This document shows positions 1-9,917 of a DNA stretch of 64,000 bases, piece by piece. Under the pieces are notes generated by a model. The model did not search any database. It worked only from the letters and a program-made list of their open reading frames with translations, and was not told where the DNA came from. Position 1 is the stretch's first letter. The number at the start of each line of letters is the position of its first letter. The DNA is from Silene latifolia (Eukaryota; Streptophyta; Magnoliopsida; Caryophyllales; Caryophyllaceae), in NCBI RefSeq assembly GCF_048544455.1, contig NC_133529.1, positions 43,439,456 to 43,503,455 of the forward strand, written 5' to 3'. Both the position numbers and the translations under genes were made by a program.

Positions 1-418
1 AATTGACGTCGTGTTATCAATTCTGAATTTTGTGGAAAAAAAGGGGAAAAGCGAAAAAAAAAATCTCGGAATTTTCGACTGACATGGAAACGATCCGTCG
101 CGGATCGGGGCGACTAGCCCTTCCCCTTTAAAAAAAAAGAAATTAAATTTGTATGTTTAAAGGTGCGTCGTGGAAACCGCGCCGGATTTCGTAAAACGCG
201 AAAACAAGGAAATGTGAGTGTGAGAAAACACAAAAATTTACGGATACGCCTGAAGAGGCGCGAGCCATAAGGCGAGAAAATATAGGTGTCATGAAGAAAC
301 ACAACTTGATAGGGACAAATCAAGGTGCGGATCCTGAAAACCAGCCCAAAGAGGCGCGAGGCCCTGGGCGATGCAAGTGAGCTTCCCCCTTTTTCGGGAA
401 AAAGCACTGATTGTTTTG
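1..418. other. Tat element DNA upstream of the antisense gene
   Basis: No coding region is seen here. The stretch has A-rich and pyrimidine-rich runs and two copies of a GAGGCGCGAG motif (about 254 and 350) that also recurs four times in the Tat LTR at 38.1-39.4 kb. It lies directly upstream of a TATA box and the antisense gene, so it probably serves as that gene's promoter and as part of the element's 3' untranslated region. The Tat 3' LTR itself was not found in this part. Confidence 0.5.
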
Positions 419-427
419 TATAAATAG
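419..427 (+). promoter_or_regulatory. TATA box of the antisense gene
   Basis: The sequence TATAAATAG lies 87 bases before the ATG at 514 and is followed by a short CA/CT-rich leader, as expected of a plant core promoter. It would drive transcription on the + strand, opposite to gag-pol. Confidence 0.6.
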
Positions 428-513
428 GGACGTTTTTGATTCATTGTTTCATCATTCGAAACACGAAAAACATCTCTACCAAAACCTTTCTTCTCCTTCC
501 ACAAAAAGAATTC

Positions 514-1053
514 ATGGAGGCTTTCGAAAATAGGATGCGACATTGGTGTTGGGATTTGTCGCCTCCCGAGAAGTATCAACTCATTATAATGGAAGTTGAT
601 CAATTGTTGGTGCTTCGTCAAGTCAAGGTGAAATCCTCGTTCCTTGAATCATGCTCTTGATTTTGGGATTCGAAACATCACGTTTTCGTTTTCCCGAAAG
701 GTGAAATTTGCCCTCTTGCCGAAGAAGTGGGCGCCATTGCAGGGTGGCCAGGTTGCACTCCGGTGCTTCCTTTGACTCGATTGTGTTACAAAGAGAAGTT
801 TTGTTCAATGTTGGGCTTGTCAACGAGTTAAGTGAACTTTCTCCTTGCTCCCCGTGATGTGGATATGTTGGCTCTCATCAACATCTTCTCAAACCGTTTG
901 GATATAAATGTCTCGGAGGTGGTTAGGAGAAGGGCTCTTGCCTTTTACCTAGTGCATGCGTACCTCCTTGTCGATTCCTTGAATAAGGAGGGGTCAAGAT
1001 GCTACGGTAGTATGACCCTTGTGCATGTGGTTGAGCAAATGGAGCACGGGTGG
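514..1053 (+). pseudogene. DUF7745-like antisense ORF of the Tat element, 5' part
   Basis: Translation from the ATG at 514 begins MEAFENRMRHWCWDLSP. After a frameshift between about 640 and 680 it continues with a PLAEEVGAIAGWPG segment, a PLTRLCYKEKF segment, an in-frame TAA near 829, and a stretch ending VVEQMEHGW at 1053. The pattern (W-D-P-like start, P-L-x-E-E-x-G, then a region of short helices) is that of the plant DUF7745 / mobile-domain-like proteins often carried by retrotransposons; their biochemical role is not established. The gene is cut at 1053 by the Athila element. Its reading frame resumes exactly at 9918 once the element and one TSD copy are removed. Family assignment is from recall, not a search. 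Confidence 0.65.
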
Positions 1054-2494
1054 TGACACGGCTGTCGTAACCCTATCAAAAATAAAACCAACCGGTCTCT
1101 ATAAAATGTAGTAGAGGCAGTCGAATATCGTATCCACAGGGAGATGGGAATTTTGTATGCTAAACTAAGTCTGCCTAGGTAACCGTTTCTTGGGGGTTGT
1201 TTGTTTGATTCTAAACTACAGAGATCTAGAGAAAAGGAACAGTAAAGAAATAAACAGCAAGTTCTAATGAAATTACCAGATAAAGAGATACAGCTAGGAC
1301 AGTCGGTTCACCATGGTTTTTCTAGAGATCTAACATAGGGTCAAAGGTCGGCATAAACTCGGTCTTCAGGGTAATGAAAAGGTCCTTCCGGTCCGCTATT
1401 CGCCCTATAACACTACTAACTTAGCTTTCCCCCTCATTAGAATGTCCTGATGTTCACTGCATGTCTTATCCCTCCCAATCTTCCGATCTAGGTCAACGTG
1501 TACCAAATCAACTAGCTAAATACATCGACTCAGTGGCTAATTGCTATTAACTGCAGTGATTAACAACACAAACCTAATTCTAGCCAAGCCTAATCACCTT
1601 ATTTTAACCTTATTAATTACCATGGCTCCCCTAAGTCCTAACATTAGGAGATTAGCTATGCATAATGAAAATTGAGAAATTAACAATAACAAATGAAACA
1701 ATTAAATTGAACATATTAATAAAGTGATAAATTATGAATCCAAATACTAGATATTAATTAGTAAAGAAAACAAGAACTAAAGTAATAGAGGCAAGAGAGG
1801 AAAAACAAGAACAATTGCAATAACTAATAATTGAAATTAAGGATGGAAAAATACCCAATACCATGAATTGGAAAAAAAACAAGAGTTTTCGATCTAAGAA
1901 GTCAAGCGCTAGAGAGAGGGGAGTTCTCTTCCTGTCGTCCGTTCAAAATATTGTATGAAAAACCTACTCAATCCTCTCTACCCTTCTCTATTTTATTCCA
2001 AGAGAAAATTAAAATACAAAATAGGTAAAACTTAAAGATTGCGTCCAAATACTCTAGCGTCAAAACCTCTCGATCGAGCAAAGCAGGTACTCGATCGAGG
2101 AACTCATCATACACCCATCTCGATCGAGCATCAACATCCTCTCGATCGAGAGTTCTCAGCACAAAAAGGTACTCGATCGACCAGTTTTAGTCAGTCAACT
2201 TAGTCGATCGAGTCAGCTACCACCGTGTCAACACGGATGAACTCAAAACACCTTCCGAAACCACTTCACGCATCCCTAGGTGATAAATTCCAGGCTCCAA
2301 TTTTTCTATATTCAAAATGCACGCAAACGGGACAGGTTTAGGCTTGATTTAGCTCACTTCAGGTCTAACCTTGCAAATAACGCCAAACAAAACAAATTAG
2401 ACTATTCAAGGGCAATTGTAGCTAGATGATACAAATATAACGTAGAAATGCGTGTAAATATAGAATAAAAACCCTATATATAATGCACGCATCA
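1054..2494 (-). repeat. Athila 3' LTR (left copy)
   Basis: It begins TGACACGGCTGTCG and ends ATGCACGCATCA, matching the right LTR at 7061-9912 over its whole length apart from point changes and small indels. It lacks the 1.36-kb nested insertion of the right copy and about 50 bp of the palindrome cluster. Because the element is read on the minus strand, this is the downstream LTR. Confidence 0.93.
2069..2210. repeat. CTCGATCGAG palindrome cluster in the Athila left LTR
   Basis: Copies of the 10-bp palindrome (some imperfect) start at 2069, 2090, 2119, 2141 and 2172, with a partial copy near 2202. Spacings are 21 to 31 bp. In the sense direction of the element the cluster lies in the first third of the LTR, just before an AT-rich stretch at about 1985-2040 that could hold the core promoter. 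Confidence 0.85.
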
Positions 2495-2508
2495 AACCTC
2501 CTCAAACC
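2495..2508 (-). promoter_or_regulatory. Athila polypurine tract
   Basis: On the minus strand the sequence abutting the left LTR is GGTTTGAGGAGGTT, a purine-rich tract in the position where plus-strand DNA synthesis is primed in LTR retrotransposons. Confidence 0.6.
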
Positions 2509-2655
2509 AAACCTTTGCTTGTCCCCAAGCAAACTATAAATGCAAATAAAAACAACTAGCGGAACGGGACCAACTTAAGCCAGCTACATATTGTCCACCT
2601 AAACCAATTTAATGCAACAAATTAACGAAGTAGCCATGGGTCAAATGCAAACGAG

Positions 2656-3877
2656 TTAAATCAATGTTTTAAAACTACTGCCAACGAAATCATTTGTTCC
2701 ATAGTAATGCTTCACATGATGGCCATTCACTTTAAATCTTCTGCCCTCGGAATTCTCTAACTCAACGGACCCAAACTTGGTGACACCAGTCACTGTATAA
2801 GGGTCACTCCACCTGGACTTCAGCTTACCAGGAAACAAGCGCAGTCGGGCATTAAACAGCAACACCTTCTGCCCGACATAGAATTTTCGCGGTATGATTT
2901 TTTTGTCGTGCCATCTCTTTGTTTTCTCCTTGTAGATGCGCGAGCTGTCATAGGCATTTAGCCTAAACTCTTCTAGCTCATCCAACTGCAATAAACGTTT
3001 CTCACCACACAACGTAGAATCATAATTCAATTCACGTATGGCCCACCAAGCCTTATATTCTAGTTCAATAGGTAAATGACAAGACTTCCCATAAACCAAC
3101 CGATATGGTGATGCGCCAATCAGCGTTTTAAAGGCACTCTGATATGCCCATAATGTGTCATCTAATTTTATGCTCCAATCCTTCCATGATTTAGAAACAA
3201 CTTTAGCCAAAATCTCTTTTAGTTCCTTATTAGAGACCTCAACCTGCCCACTAATTTGGGGATGATACCCCAGACCTCTACGATGTAGGACACCGAATTT
3301 AGACATAAAAGTTGTAAGTTGCTTTTCTTTAAAATGCATGCCCCCATAACTAATGACGATCCTAGGGACACCAAATCGGGGGAAAATACTTTTTAAATAC
3401 TTTAATCACGGTCTTGGCATCACAGTTAGGTGAAGCAACAGCCTCTACCCACTTAGACACATAGTCTACAGCTACTAGAATATACCTATTACCTTTACTG
3501 GACGGAAAAGGTCCTTGGAAATCAATGCCCCAGACATCAAAAACTTCGACCTCTAGAATGCCATTTTGGGGCATCTCATGTCTCCTAGAAATATTTCCTG
3601 AGCGCTGGCAAGCATTACAAGCTGAAACAAACACTTTAGCATCTGCAAATAAAGTAGGCCAGAAAAAACCAGACTGAAGTACCTTGGCCACGGTTCGCGA
3701 CGAACCGTGGTGACCGCCATAAGAGGAAGAATGACATCCCTCTAGGATTGCTCTGGTCTCCCACTTTAGAATACACCGTCTGTAAAGACCGTCAGCACAC
3801 TCCTTAAATAAATAAGGATCATCCCAGAAATATTGCTTCATATCATGAAGAAATCGCTTCCTCTGTTGATAAGACAT
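2656..3877 (-). pseudogene. Athila integrase
   Basis: Two minus-strand blocks (3877-3362 and 3339-2656) together make an integrase, which inserts the element's cDNA into chromosomes. The first holds the zinc-binding HHCC region (H-x3-H spaced from CNAC) and the first catalytic Asp in [11 protein letters not shown]. The second holds the [11 protein letters not shown] segment with the catalytic Glu and a C-terminal DNA-binding part ([20 protein letters not shown]). A frameshift near 3360 separates them. The second catalytic Asp, expected in an ISDGG-type motif, reads ISYGG (codon near 3346-3348), so the protein would be inactive even if read through. Confidence 0.85.
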
Positions 3878-4015
3878 ATTAGGTGGCAGCTCACCACCTA
3901 CAACGTAGTTAGCAAAATCTGCATACCACGGATCAACACTTGTGTTAGTAGTAATCGTAAATAAAGTATCATCAGGAAAAGAATCATTAATAGGTAAAGG
4001 ATCTTCCCCCTCCTG
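3878..4015 (-). pseudogene. Athila linker between RNase H and integrase
   Basis: Read on the minus strand this stretch still looks coding and continues upstream of the zinc-binding region, with an acidic residue-rich segment and a stop near 4016. It is the usual spacer between RNase H and integrase in Athila pol. Confidence 0.5.
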
Positions 4016-4756
4016 CTACGGTAATCGCGACAGGTGATCAACTACTACATTCTCGGCCTTCTTGTCTTTGATTTCCAGATCAAATTCCTGGAGGAGGAGT
4101 ATCCACCTTAACAATCGGGGCTTAGCTTCCTTCTTAGCAATAAGGTGCTTCAGCGCTGCATGGTCATTAAAAACAATAACTTTCGAACCTATCAAATAAG
4201 ATCGAAACTTCTCCGCCGCGTAAAACACAGCTAACAACTCTTTCTCAATGGTAGCATACTTCACTTGAGCCTCATCCAGAGTTCGGCTCGCATAGTAAAT
4301 CGCACTCAAAGCTTTATCTTTCTGTTGGCCCAACACCGCTCCTAGTGCATAATTAGTAGCATCACACAAATCTCAAATGGAAGCTCCCAGTCGGGAGGCT
4401 GGATAATCGGTGCTGAAATTAAGGCATGTTTCAACTTATTGAAAGCAGAAAGACACTCATCAGTAAATAAAAATGGGGAATCCTTTAGTAACAACTGTGT
4501 AAGTTGTTTAGCAATTTTTGAAAAGTACTTGATGAACCGGTTGTAAAAGCCAGCATGTCCCAGGAAACTCCTCACTCCTTTAACATTAACAGAAGGAGGT
4601 AATTGCTTAATCACTTGCACTTTTTCTTTATCGACTTTGATGACCCTATCAGAAACTAAGTGCCCTAAGACAACTCCCTCGTTGACCATAAAGTGACACT
4701 TTTCCCAGTTAAGCACAAGATTAACCTTAATGCAGCGCTGCAACACTTTATCAAGA
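4016..4756 (-). pseudogene. Athila RT C-terminal part plus RNase H
   Basis: The upstream block (4746-4342) starts at the RT thumb/connection with a LNWEKCHFMV motif and GVRSFLGHAGFYNRFIKYFS. The downstream block (4369-4016) is RNase H, with [25 protein letters not shown], and [13 protein letters not shown] motifs and the [12 protein letters not shown] end. The two overlap in different frames at about 4350. The RT fingers and palm, including the YxDD catalytic loop, are absent: upstream of the thumb the sequence jumps straight into protease. RNase H normally degrades the RNA of the RNA-DNA hybrid. Confidence 0.85.
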
Positions 4757-4853
4757 TGTGCCTGTCAAGGTCTGGGCATCCGCAGCTATGTCTAAGACAA
4801 TAAAATCTACTGGAATAAAGAACTTGTCGACCTTGACAGGCACATCTTCTAGG
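4755..4853. repeat. 19-bp perfect inverted repeat at the internal deletion junction
   Basis: The arm AGATGTGCCTGTCAAGGTC at about 4755-4773 is the exact reverse complement of the arm at about 4835-4853, with roughly 60 bp between. One arm belongs to the protease coding sequence; the other lies where the missing RT core should begin. Confidence 0.8.
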
Positions 4854-5228
4854 ATACCTAAGGGTCATCTAACTGATCTATCAGCTATCTGGAGGGTGAT
4901 ATTAGTCATTTTAAGATGATCCATATTAAGTTTCTTGAAAACAAAGTAAGGCATGACACTGACACTGGCTTCTAGATCACAAAAAAGCCTTTTCTATCAC
5001 TTCATTCCCTATTATACAGGTAATAGAAAATCTACTCGGGTCTTTCAGTTTGGGTGGAGCCTTATTAAGAATTAAACTGCTAGACTCTTCCATGAAAGCA
5101 ACAGTCTCAAACTCACTAAGCTCTCTCTTACGCGTCAAAATATCTTTCATAAATTTCGCATAAGAAGGTACCTGGGTAATTAGCTCGGTAAAAGGAACGG
5201 TCACCTGAAGGTTCTTGACCACCTCCAC
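4775..5228 (-). pseudogene. Athila protease region
   Basis: The upstream block (5228-4977) carries the conserved pre-protease segment (PSYAKFMKDILTRKRE and FSITCIIGNE). Downstream the protease follows with a DLEAS motif in place of the active-site DLGAS, then VSVMPYFVFKKL, an in-frame stop, and LGILEDVPVKVDKFFIPVDF. Retroviral-type aspartic proteases cut the polyprotein; the Gly to Glu change and the stop would abolish activity. Confidence 0.75.
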
Positions 5229-5399
5229 AAACTTACCGAACTGTCGCTCAACCTTAGCATCCTTCAGTCATCCCGGATAAGGAAGTCTGGTAACAATGAG
5301 TGGGTCTGCGACTTTCTCTTTACCATTGTCTAAACTTGGCATCTCCGTAGCAGAGGAAGATGACCCACCAGCGTGTTTAGACCTCAACACAGTGTCTTC

Positions 5400-5583
5400 G
5401 CCATCACTTGCGTTCAATCGAGTATCTTTACCACTCAATCGAGCACTTTGCTCATGGGATCTGGTCGATCGATGAACACAACCTGCTCGATCGAACTCAT
5501 TATTTTCGAGGATGTTCAATCAAGTACTTTCAGAGGGAGAACTGCTCGATCGAGTACCCATATCACTCGATCGAGCACTTTGA
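5400..5583. repeat. CGATCGAG palindrome cluster between Athila gag and protease
   Basis: About eight full or degenerate copies (such as CTCGATCGAG at 5551 and 5569, and variants with CAATCGAG, GTCGATCGAT and CTCGATCGAA) lie in the spacer between gag and protease. This is the same motif as in the LTRs, but in the body of the element. Open frames across it only encode repeated LDR or SIE tripeptides and I treat them as incidental. Confidence 0.75.
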
Positions 5584-5735
5584 AGAGGTTCAGTAGCATC
5601 AACATCAAATTGCTCTTCCAAAACAGTTTCCGGATTTCCATCAACAGGTAAATCGGCATTTTCCGGCATTTTTGGTCTGTCGTAAGTAAGACCGCTTCGG
5701 AGATTAATTGCATTAATCGGGTCGCAAGAAGGTGA

Positions 5736-6859
5736 TCAATTTGCTTGATTCAAATGCTCGGATGCAAATTGTGTGAATTGATCCTCCAATTTCTTCATAG
5801 AACTCTCATTGTCTTGCACATTTTTCTGGAATTGAAGTGCCAAAGATAGCACCAAGGATTTCAACTCTGCTATCTCTGTATTTGTAGAAGAAGAATTATC
5901 TTGCTGCGGCATTGAATTAATCGGACTAGAAATACTTGATATGGATACATCTTCATAAAATTTGGAGAACGGAATTCCTCGCTTATATAGTTGGTAAGCA
6001 TGGACTCGCTCTATTTCCGCCATACAAGTAATAGGATCATGTCCTTCCACGCCACATCTACCACAAAACACCTCTTGCTCAATCATAGCATGGACCTGTT
6101 GCTGATCACCCAAAATTGGCGGACTCTCTAACTTGTCACACCTCGCATTAAGAACTTCTAATTTAGCCGCAAGGGTATCACTATCTCTTCTGCTCATTCT
6201 CCTACCTCCTCTGGGATTCCCATACTCAGCTACATGAATGGCCATGTCTTCAATAAGATGCCATCCCATATTGTCTTCAATATTTTTATGAAATCTTCCT
6301 TTAGCTGCAACATCCAGCATGGCTCTTTGATCGTCATACAACCCATTCTAAAATTGGTTGCAAAGGAACCATTGTTGGAAGCCATGATGAGGTACATAAC
6401 TAACTAGCTTCTTGAACCTAGTCCAAGCTTCACTCAAATCTTCAGTGGCCAATTGTGTGAAATTAGTGATTTGGCCTCTCAATGCGTTGGTTCGCTGTGG
6501 AGGAAAGTACCTTCTGTAGAAGGCTAATGCAAGAGAATTCCAGTAAGTCACACCAACAGCTTCCCTATCCAGATCGCTCAACCAATCTCGGGCGTCATCA
6601 GTTAAAGAAAAAGGAAAAAGAATTTCTTTGACCCTATTTTGTGTCACCCCAGCAACTAAAGGAATGGTGGAGCATTAATCAGTGAACAACTCCATATGCT
6701 TGCCGGATCCTCACCAGCTACTCCCGTGAAGAGATTCTTCTCAACCAACTGAATGTAAGATGGATAAATTCCAAAGGTACCAACATCTGTAGTAAGAAGT
6801 AGGAAACCCTTGGGTAAAGAATCAATAGTAGGTTCCGAGTGACTAGCGATGTTAGGCAT
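5736..6859 (-). pseudogene. Athila gag
   Basis: Gag forms the virus-like particle and packages the RNA. Three blocks are visible on the minus strand: 6859-6656 (MPNIASHSEPTIDSLPKGF start), 6647-6348 (ILFPFSLTDDARDWL, WNSLALAFYRRYFPPQRTNALR) and 6341-5736 (DDQRAMLDVAAKGRF, a CGRCGVEGHDPITC zinc knuckle, and a C-terminal helix). A frameshift plus stop near 6660-6690 and a TAG at 6348 separate them. The start chosen is the ATG at 6859, about 180 bases after the primer-binding site. Confidence 0.85.
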
Positions 6860-7037
6860 TTTAGCAAATAAAATTGTAAGAATAGAAGATCTTTCAATGC
6901 CCTCTTCTAGGACGGATCACCTGCAAAACAACTATAGCACTAGAGAGAAATATGAGAACTGTCTCAAGGAATTTCAAGGAATAAATTCCTTGAAACTAGA
7001 GACAAACTTAATATAAAGCAAATAAAATAGCACTGCC

Positions 7038-7057
7038 TCCCCGGTAACGGCGCCAAA
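7038..7057 (-). promoter_or_regulatory. Athila primer-binding site
   Basis: On the minus strand, next to the right LTR, the sequence reads TTTGGCGCCGTTACCGGGGA. This is one base off the TGGCGCCGTTGCCGGGGA site usual for Athila and other plant elements primed by a tRNA (commonly tRNA-Asp; identity not checked here). Confidence 0.8.
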
Positions 7058-7511
7058 ATTTGACACGTCTGTCGCAACCCTATCAAAAATAAAACCAACC
7101 GGTCTCTATAAAATGTAGTAGAGGTAGTCGGGTATTATATCCACAGGGAGATGGGAATTCTGTATGCTAAACTAAGTCTACCTAGGTAACCGTTTCTTGG
7201 GGGTTGTTTGTTTGATTCTAAACTACAGAGATCTAGAGAAAAGGAACAGTAAAGAAATAAACAGCAAGTTCTAATGAAATTACCAGATAAAGAGATACAG
7301 CTGGGACAGTCGGTTCACCATGGCTTTTCTAGAGATCTAATCTAGGGTCAAAGGTCGGTATAAACTCGGTCTGCAGGGTAATAAAAAGGTCCTTACGGCC
7401 CGCTATTCGCCCTATAACACTACTAACTTAGCTTCCACCCTCATTCGAATATCCTAATGTTCACTGCAGGTCTTACTGTAATACTACGGTTTTCTATGTC
7501 TGTGGTTACTT

Positions 7512-7650
7512 TATCGAGTGGGACTTACTCTGTCGAGTAAGTATGTTTTTACGCAAAACAGTAGCTGACCTGATAGGTACTCGATCGAGTACGTGTAACA
7601 CTCGATCGAGTAAGGGGCACTCTATCGAGTAAGTCATTTACTCGATCGAG
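7512..7650. repeat. Palindrome array in the solo LTR promoter region
   Basis: CTCGATCGAG starts at 7580, 7601 and 7641 with a one-base variant at 7620 (spacings 21, 19, 21), and two degenerate copies lie further left near 7512 and 7529. The array ends 55 bp before a TATA box. Confidence 0.88.
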
Positions 7651-7704
7651 TAAGTGTGTCTTACGGGTTGATTTAGCCGGGTTTTGTTAATAACGCGAGA
7701 TTAA

Positions 7705-7712
7705 TATAAAAG
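7705..7712 (+). promoter_or_regulatory. TATA box of the solo LTR
   Basis: TATAAAAG follows the palindrome array and precedes a CT/AT-rich leader, which is the usual U3/R layout of a plant LTR. Confidence 0.65.
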
Positions 7713-9436
7713 GCTTCCATCATTATTCTTAAACACTTTTACCTTCTAAAACCTTTCAAAAGAAAAGAAAAGTAGTTACGTAGTTCGCATTCGTCACGTT
7801 GTTAGCAAATCCCAAGGCTAGGATCGTCGGATTGTCTTGTTCTTTACGCCGTTATGATCATCGTGTCAAGGGTAAGCTTCTTGTATAATTTTTATTGAAT
7901 TTCGTTGAGTTTGTTTAAAACCCTAATTGGGTTGTTTTGGGGGTTTTGGGTGTATTGTGTGGATTTGGTAGTAATTGTATGAATGTGTGTTATAGGAGGA
8001 GGATTCGTAGAGGAACATTTTTTATTAGCTGCTGTGACGGTCGTGTGATTGCTATTCCAGGTAGGGTTTCCCTACTCGGTATTGTTTACATGGCATTGTT
8101 TATCATAACGGTATTGGTGATTGTTGATAGTATAACGTGGTTGTTGTATATCTGTCTGTGGTTTGTGAGGTGCGTCCTCGGCTGAGTGGAGTCACTTGTG
8201 GGAGTGGCTTCACGCCCTTGATTCGCCTTCTGTGGAACCCGCCACAGAAGGGATGTTCACATTTAGGAACTTGGGTTTATCGCTCGGATGAGATGAGTGG
8301 AGCTTAGGTGGGAACGGCTGTGGTCCCCCACTGGCGATGTGGAATACTTGTTGCGATGAGTATTCTGGCAGGACTACACACTTTAGTGTGTAGTCAGGTG
8401 TGTGGTGGTTTGTTGGAGATTGGTTTGGTTGGATTGGATTGTTGTATTGCTTTGGTTGTATCATTTGTGTAATCAGTACTGACCCCGTTTAATTGTTTAA
8501 AAAACTGTGGTGATCCATTCGGGGATGGTGAGCAGTTATTGAGCAGGTATGAGTTGATGCGCATGGGATAGCTGGGTTGGAGTCATCACCTGAGTCACTA
8601 GAGTCTTCCGTTGTGTCATGAACTACTTTTATTTCAGTTGGTTTAACAGTTTTGAGATACAGTTGTATTTGTTTTATCAGTTTTGAGATTTGGACTTGTA
8701 TCACTTTAAACTTATTTATTTAAGCAAGTTTCTTTATTGTCTATTTGATATACATTGCCTCGGGTAACCGAGATGGTAGCATTCTTGTGCTTTAAGTGGT
8801 CCTGGTAAGGCACTTGGAGTATGGGGGTGTTATACTTGCCCCTCCCAATCTTCCGATCTAGGTCAAGGTGTACCAAATCAACTAGCTAAATGTGTCGACT
8901 CAAGCGGCTAATTGCTATTAACTGCAGTGATTAACAACACAAACCTAATTCTAGCCAAGCCTAATCACCTAATTTTAACCTTCTTAATTACCATGGCTTC
9001 CATAAGTCCTAGCATTAGGACATTAGCTATGCATAATGAAAATTGAGAAATTAGCAATAACAAATGAAATAATTAAATTGAACATGTTAATTAAATGATA
9101 AATTATGAACCCTAATACTAGAAATTAATTACTAAAGAAAACAAGAACTAAAGTAATAGAGGCAAGAGAGGGAAAACAAGAACAATTGCAATAACTAATA
9201 ATTGAAATTAAGGATGGAAAAATACCCAATACCATGAATTTGAAAAAACTAGAGTTTTAGATCTAAGAAGTCAAGAGCCAGAGAGAGGAGAGTTCTCTTC
9301 CTGCCGTCCGTTCAAAATATTATATGAAAAACCTACTCAATCCTCTTTATCCTTCTCTATTTTATTCAAGATCAAATTAAAATACAAAATAGGTAAATCT
9401 TAAATATTGCGTTGAAATACTCTAGCGTCAAAACCT

Positions 9437-9630
9437 CTCGATTGAGCAAAAACTAACTACTCGATCGAGCAATATAAAGGTCAAACCCCTCGATCGAGCA
9501 AAGCAGGTACTCGATCGAGAAACTCATCATACACCCCTCTCGATCGAGCATCAACATCCTCTCGATCGAGAGTTCTCAGCACAAAAAGGTACTCGATCGA
9601 CTAGTTTTAGCGTCAACTTAGTCGATCGAG
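9437..9630. repeat. CTCGATCGAG palindrome cluster in the Athila right LTR
   Basis: Copies start at 9437 (one change), 9460, 9489, 9510, 9539, 9561 and 9592, with a partial copy at about 9621. Relative to the left LTR this copy has about 50 extra bases containing two more units. Confidence 0.85.
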
Positions 9631-9917
9631 TCAGCTACCACCATGTCAGCACGGATGAACTCAAAACACCTTCTGAAACCACTTCACGCATCCCTAGGTG
9701 ACAAATTCCAGGCTCCAATTTTTCTATCTCCAAAATGCACGCAAACGGGACAGGTTCAGGCTTGATTTAGCTCACTTCATGTCCAACCCTGCAAATAACA
9801 CCAAACAAAACAAAGTAGACTATTCGGGGGCAATTGTAGCTAAATGATACAAAAATAACATAGAAATGAGTGTAAATATAGAATAAAAACCCTATATAAA
9901 ATGCACGCATCAGGTGG

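Larger units (their letters stand above)
7477..8834 (+). mobile_element. Solo LTR of the chromovirus family, inside the Athila LTR
   Basis: It begins TGTAATACT and ends GGGGGTGTTATA, like the LTRs of the full element at 40092-48325, with which it shares the palindrome cluster, the splice-like leader and the GTGGGAACGG / GGTGATCCATTCGGGGATGGTGAGCAG blocks. The flanks are cttac (7472-7476) and cttgc (8835-8839), a 5-bp duplication with one change. No internal domain is present, so this is a recombination product. It is visibly more diverged than the pair at 40-48 kb, so it is from an older or different subfamily member. Confidence 0.9.
1054..9912 (-). mobile_element. Athila-type Ty3/gypsy retrotransposon, complete ends, deleted inside
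   Basis: The ends are TG...CA with a 5-bp target duplication ggtgg (1049-1053 and 9913-9917). Two related LTRs (1054-2494 and 7061-9912, the latter enlarged by a nested solo LTR) flank a minus-strand gag-protease-RT/RNase H-integrase body. A primer-binding site next to the right LTR and a polypurine tract next to the left LTR confirm the minus orientation. The gag protein is of the Athila type (FPFSLTDDARDWL and YFPPQRTNALR motifs). It lies inside the Tat antisense gene, so it is younger than Tat. It cannot be autonomous: the RT catalytic core is absent and the frames are broken. Confidence 0.93.
7061..9912 (-). repeat. Athila 5' LTR (right copy) with nested solo LTR
   Basis: It begins TGACACGTCTGTCG and ends ATGCACGCATCA. 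Its own sequence is 7061-7476 plus 8840-9912, about 1.49 kb; the rest is a solo LTR with its TSD. It keeps two palindrome units that the left LTR lacks. Confidence 0.92.

Noticed and set aside
5373-5651. Open frames with repeated SIE/LDR peptides
   Set aside because: They translate the palindrome cluster; peptide repeats follow from DNA repeats and no family is recognisable.
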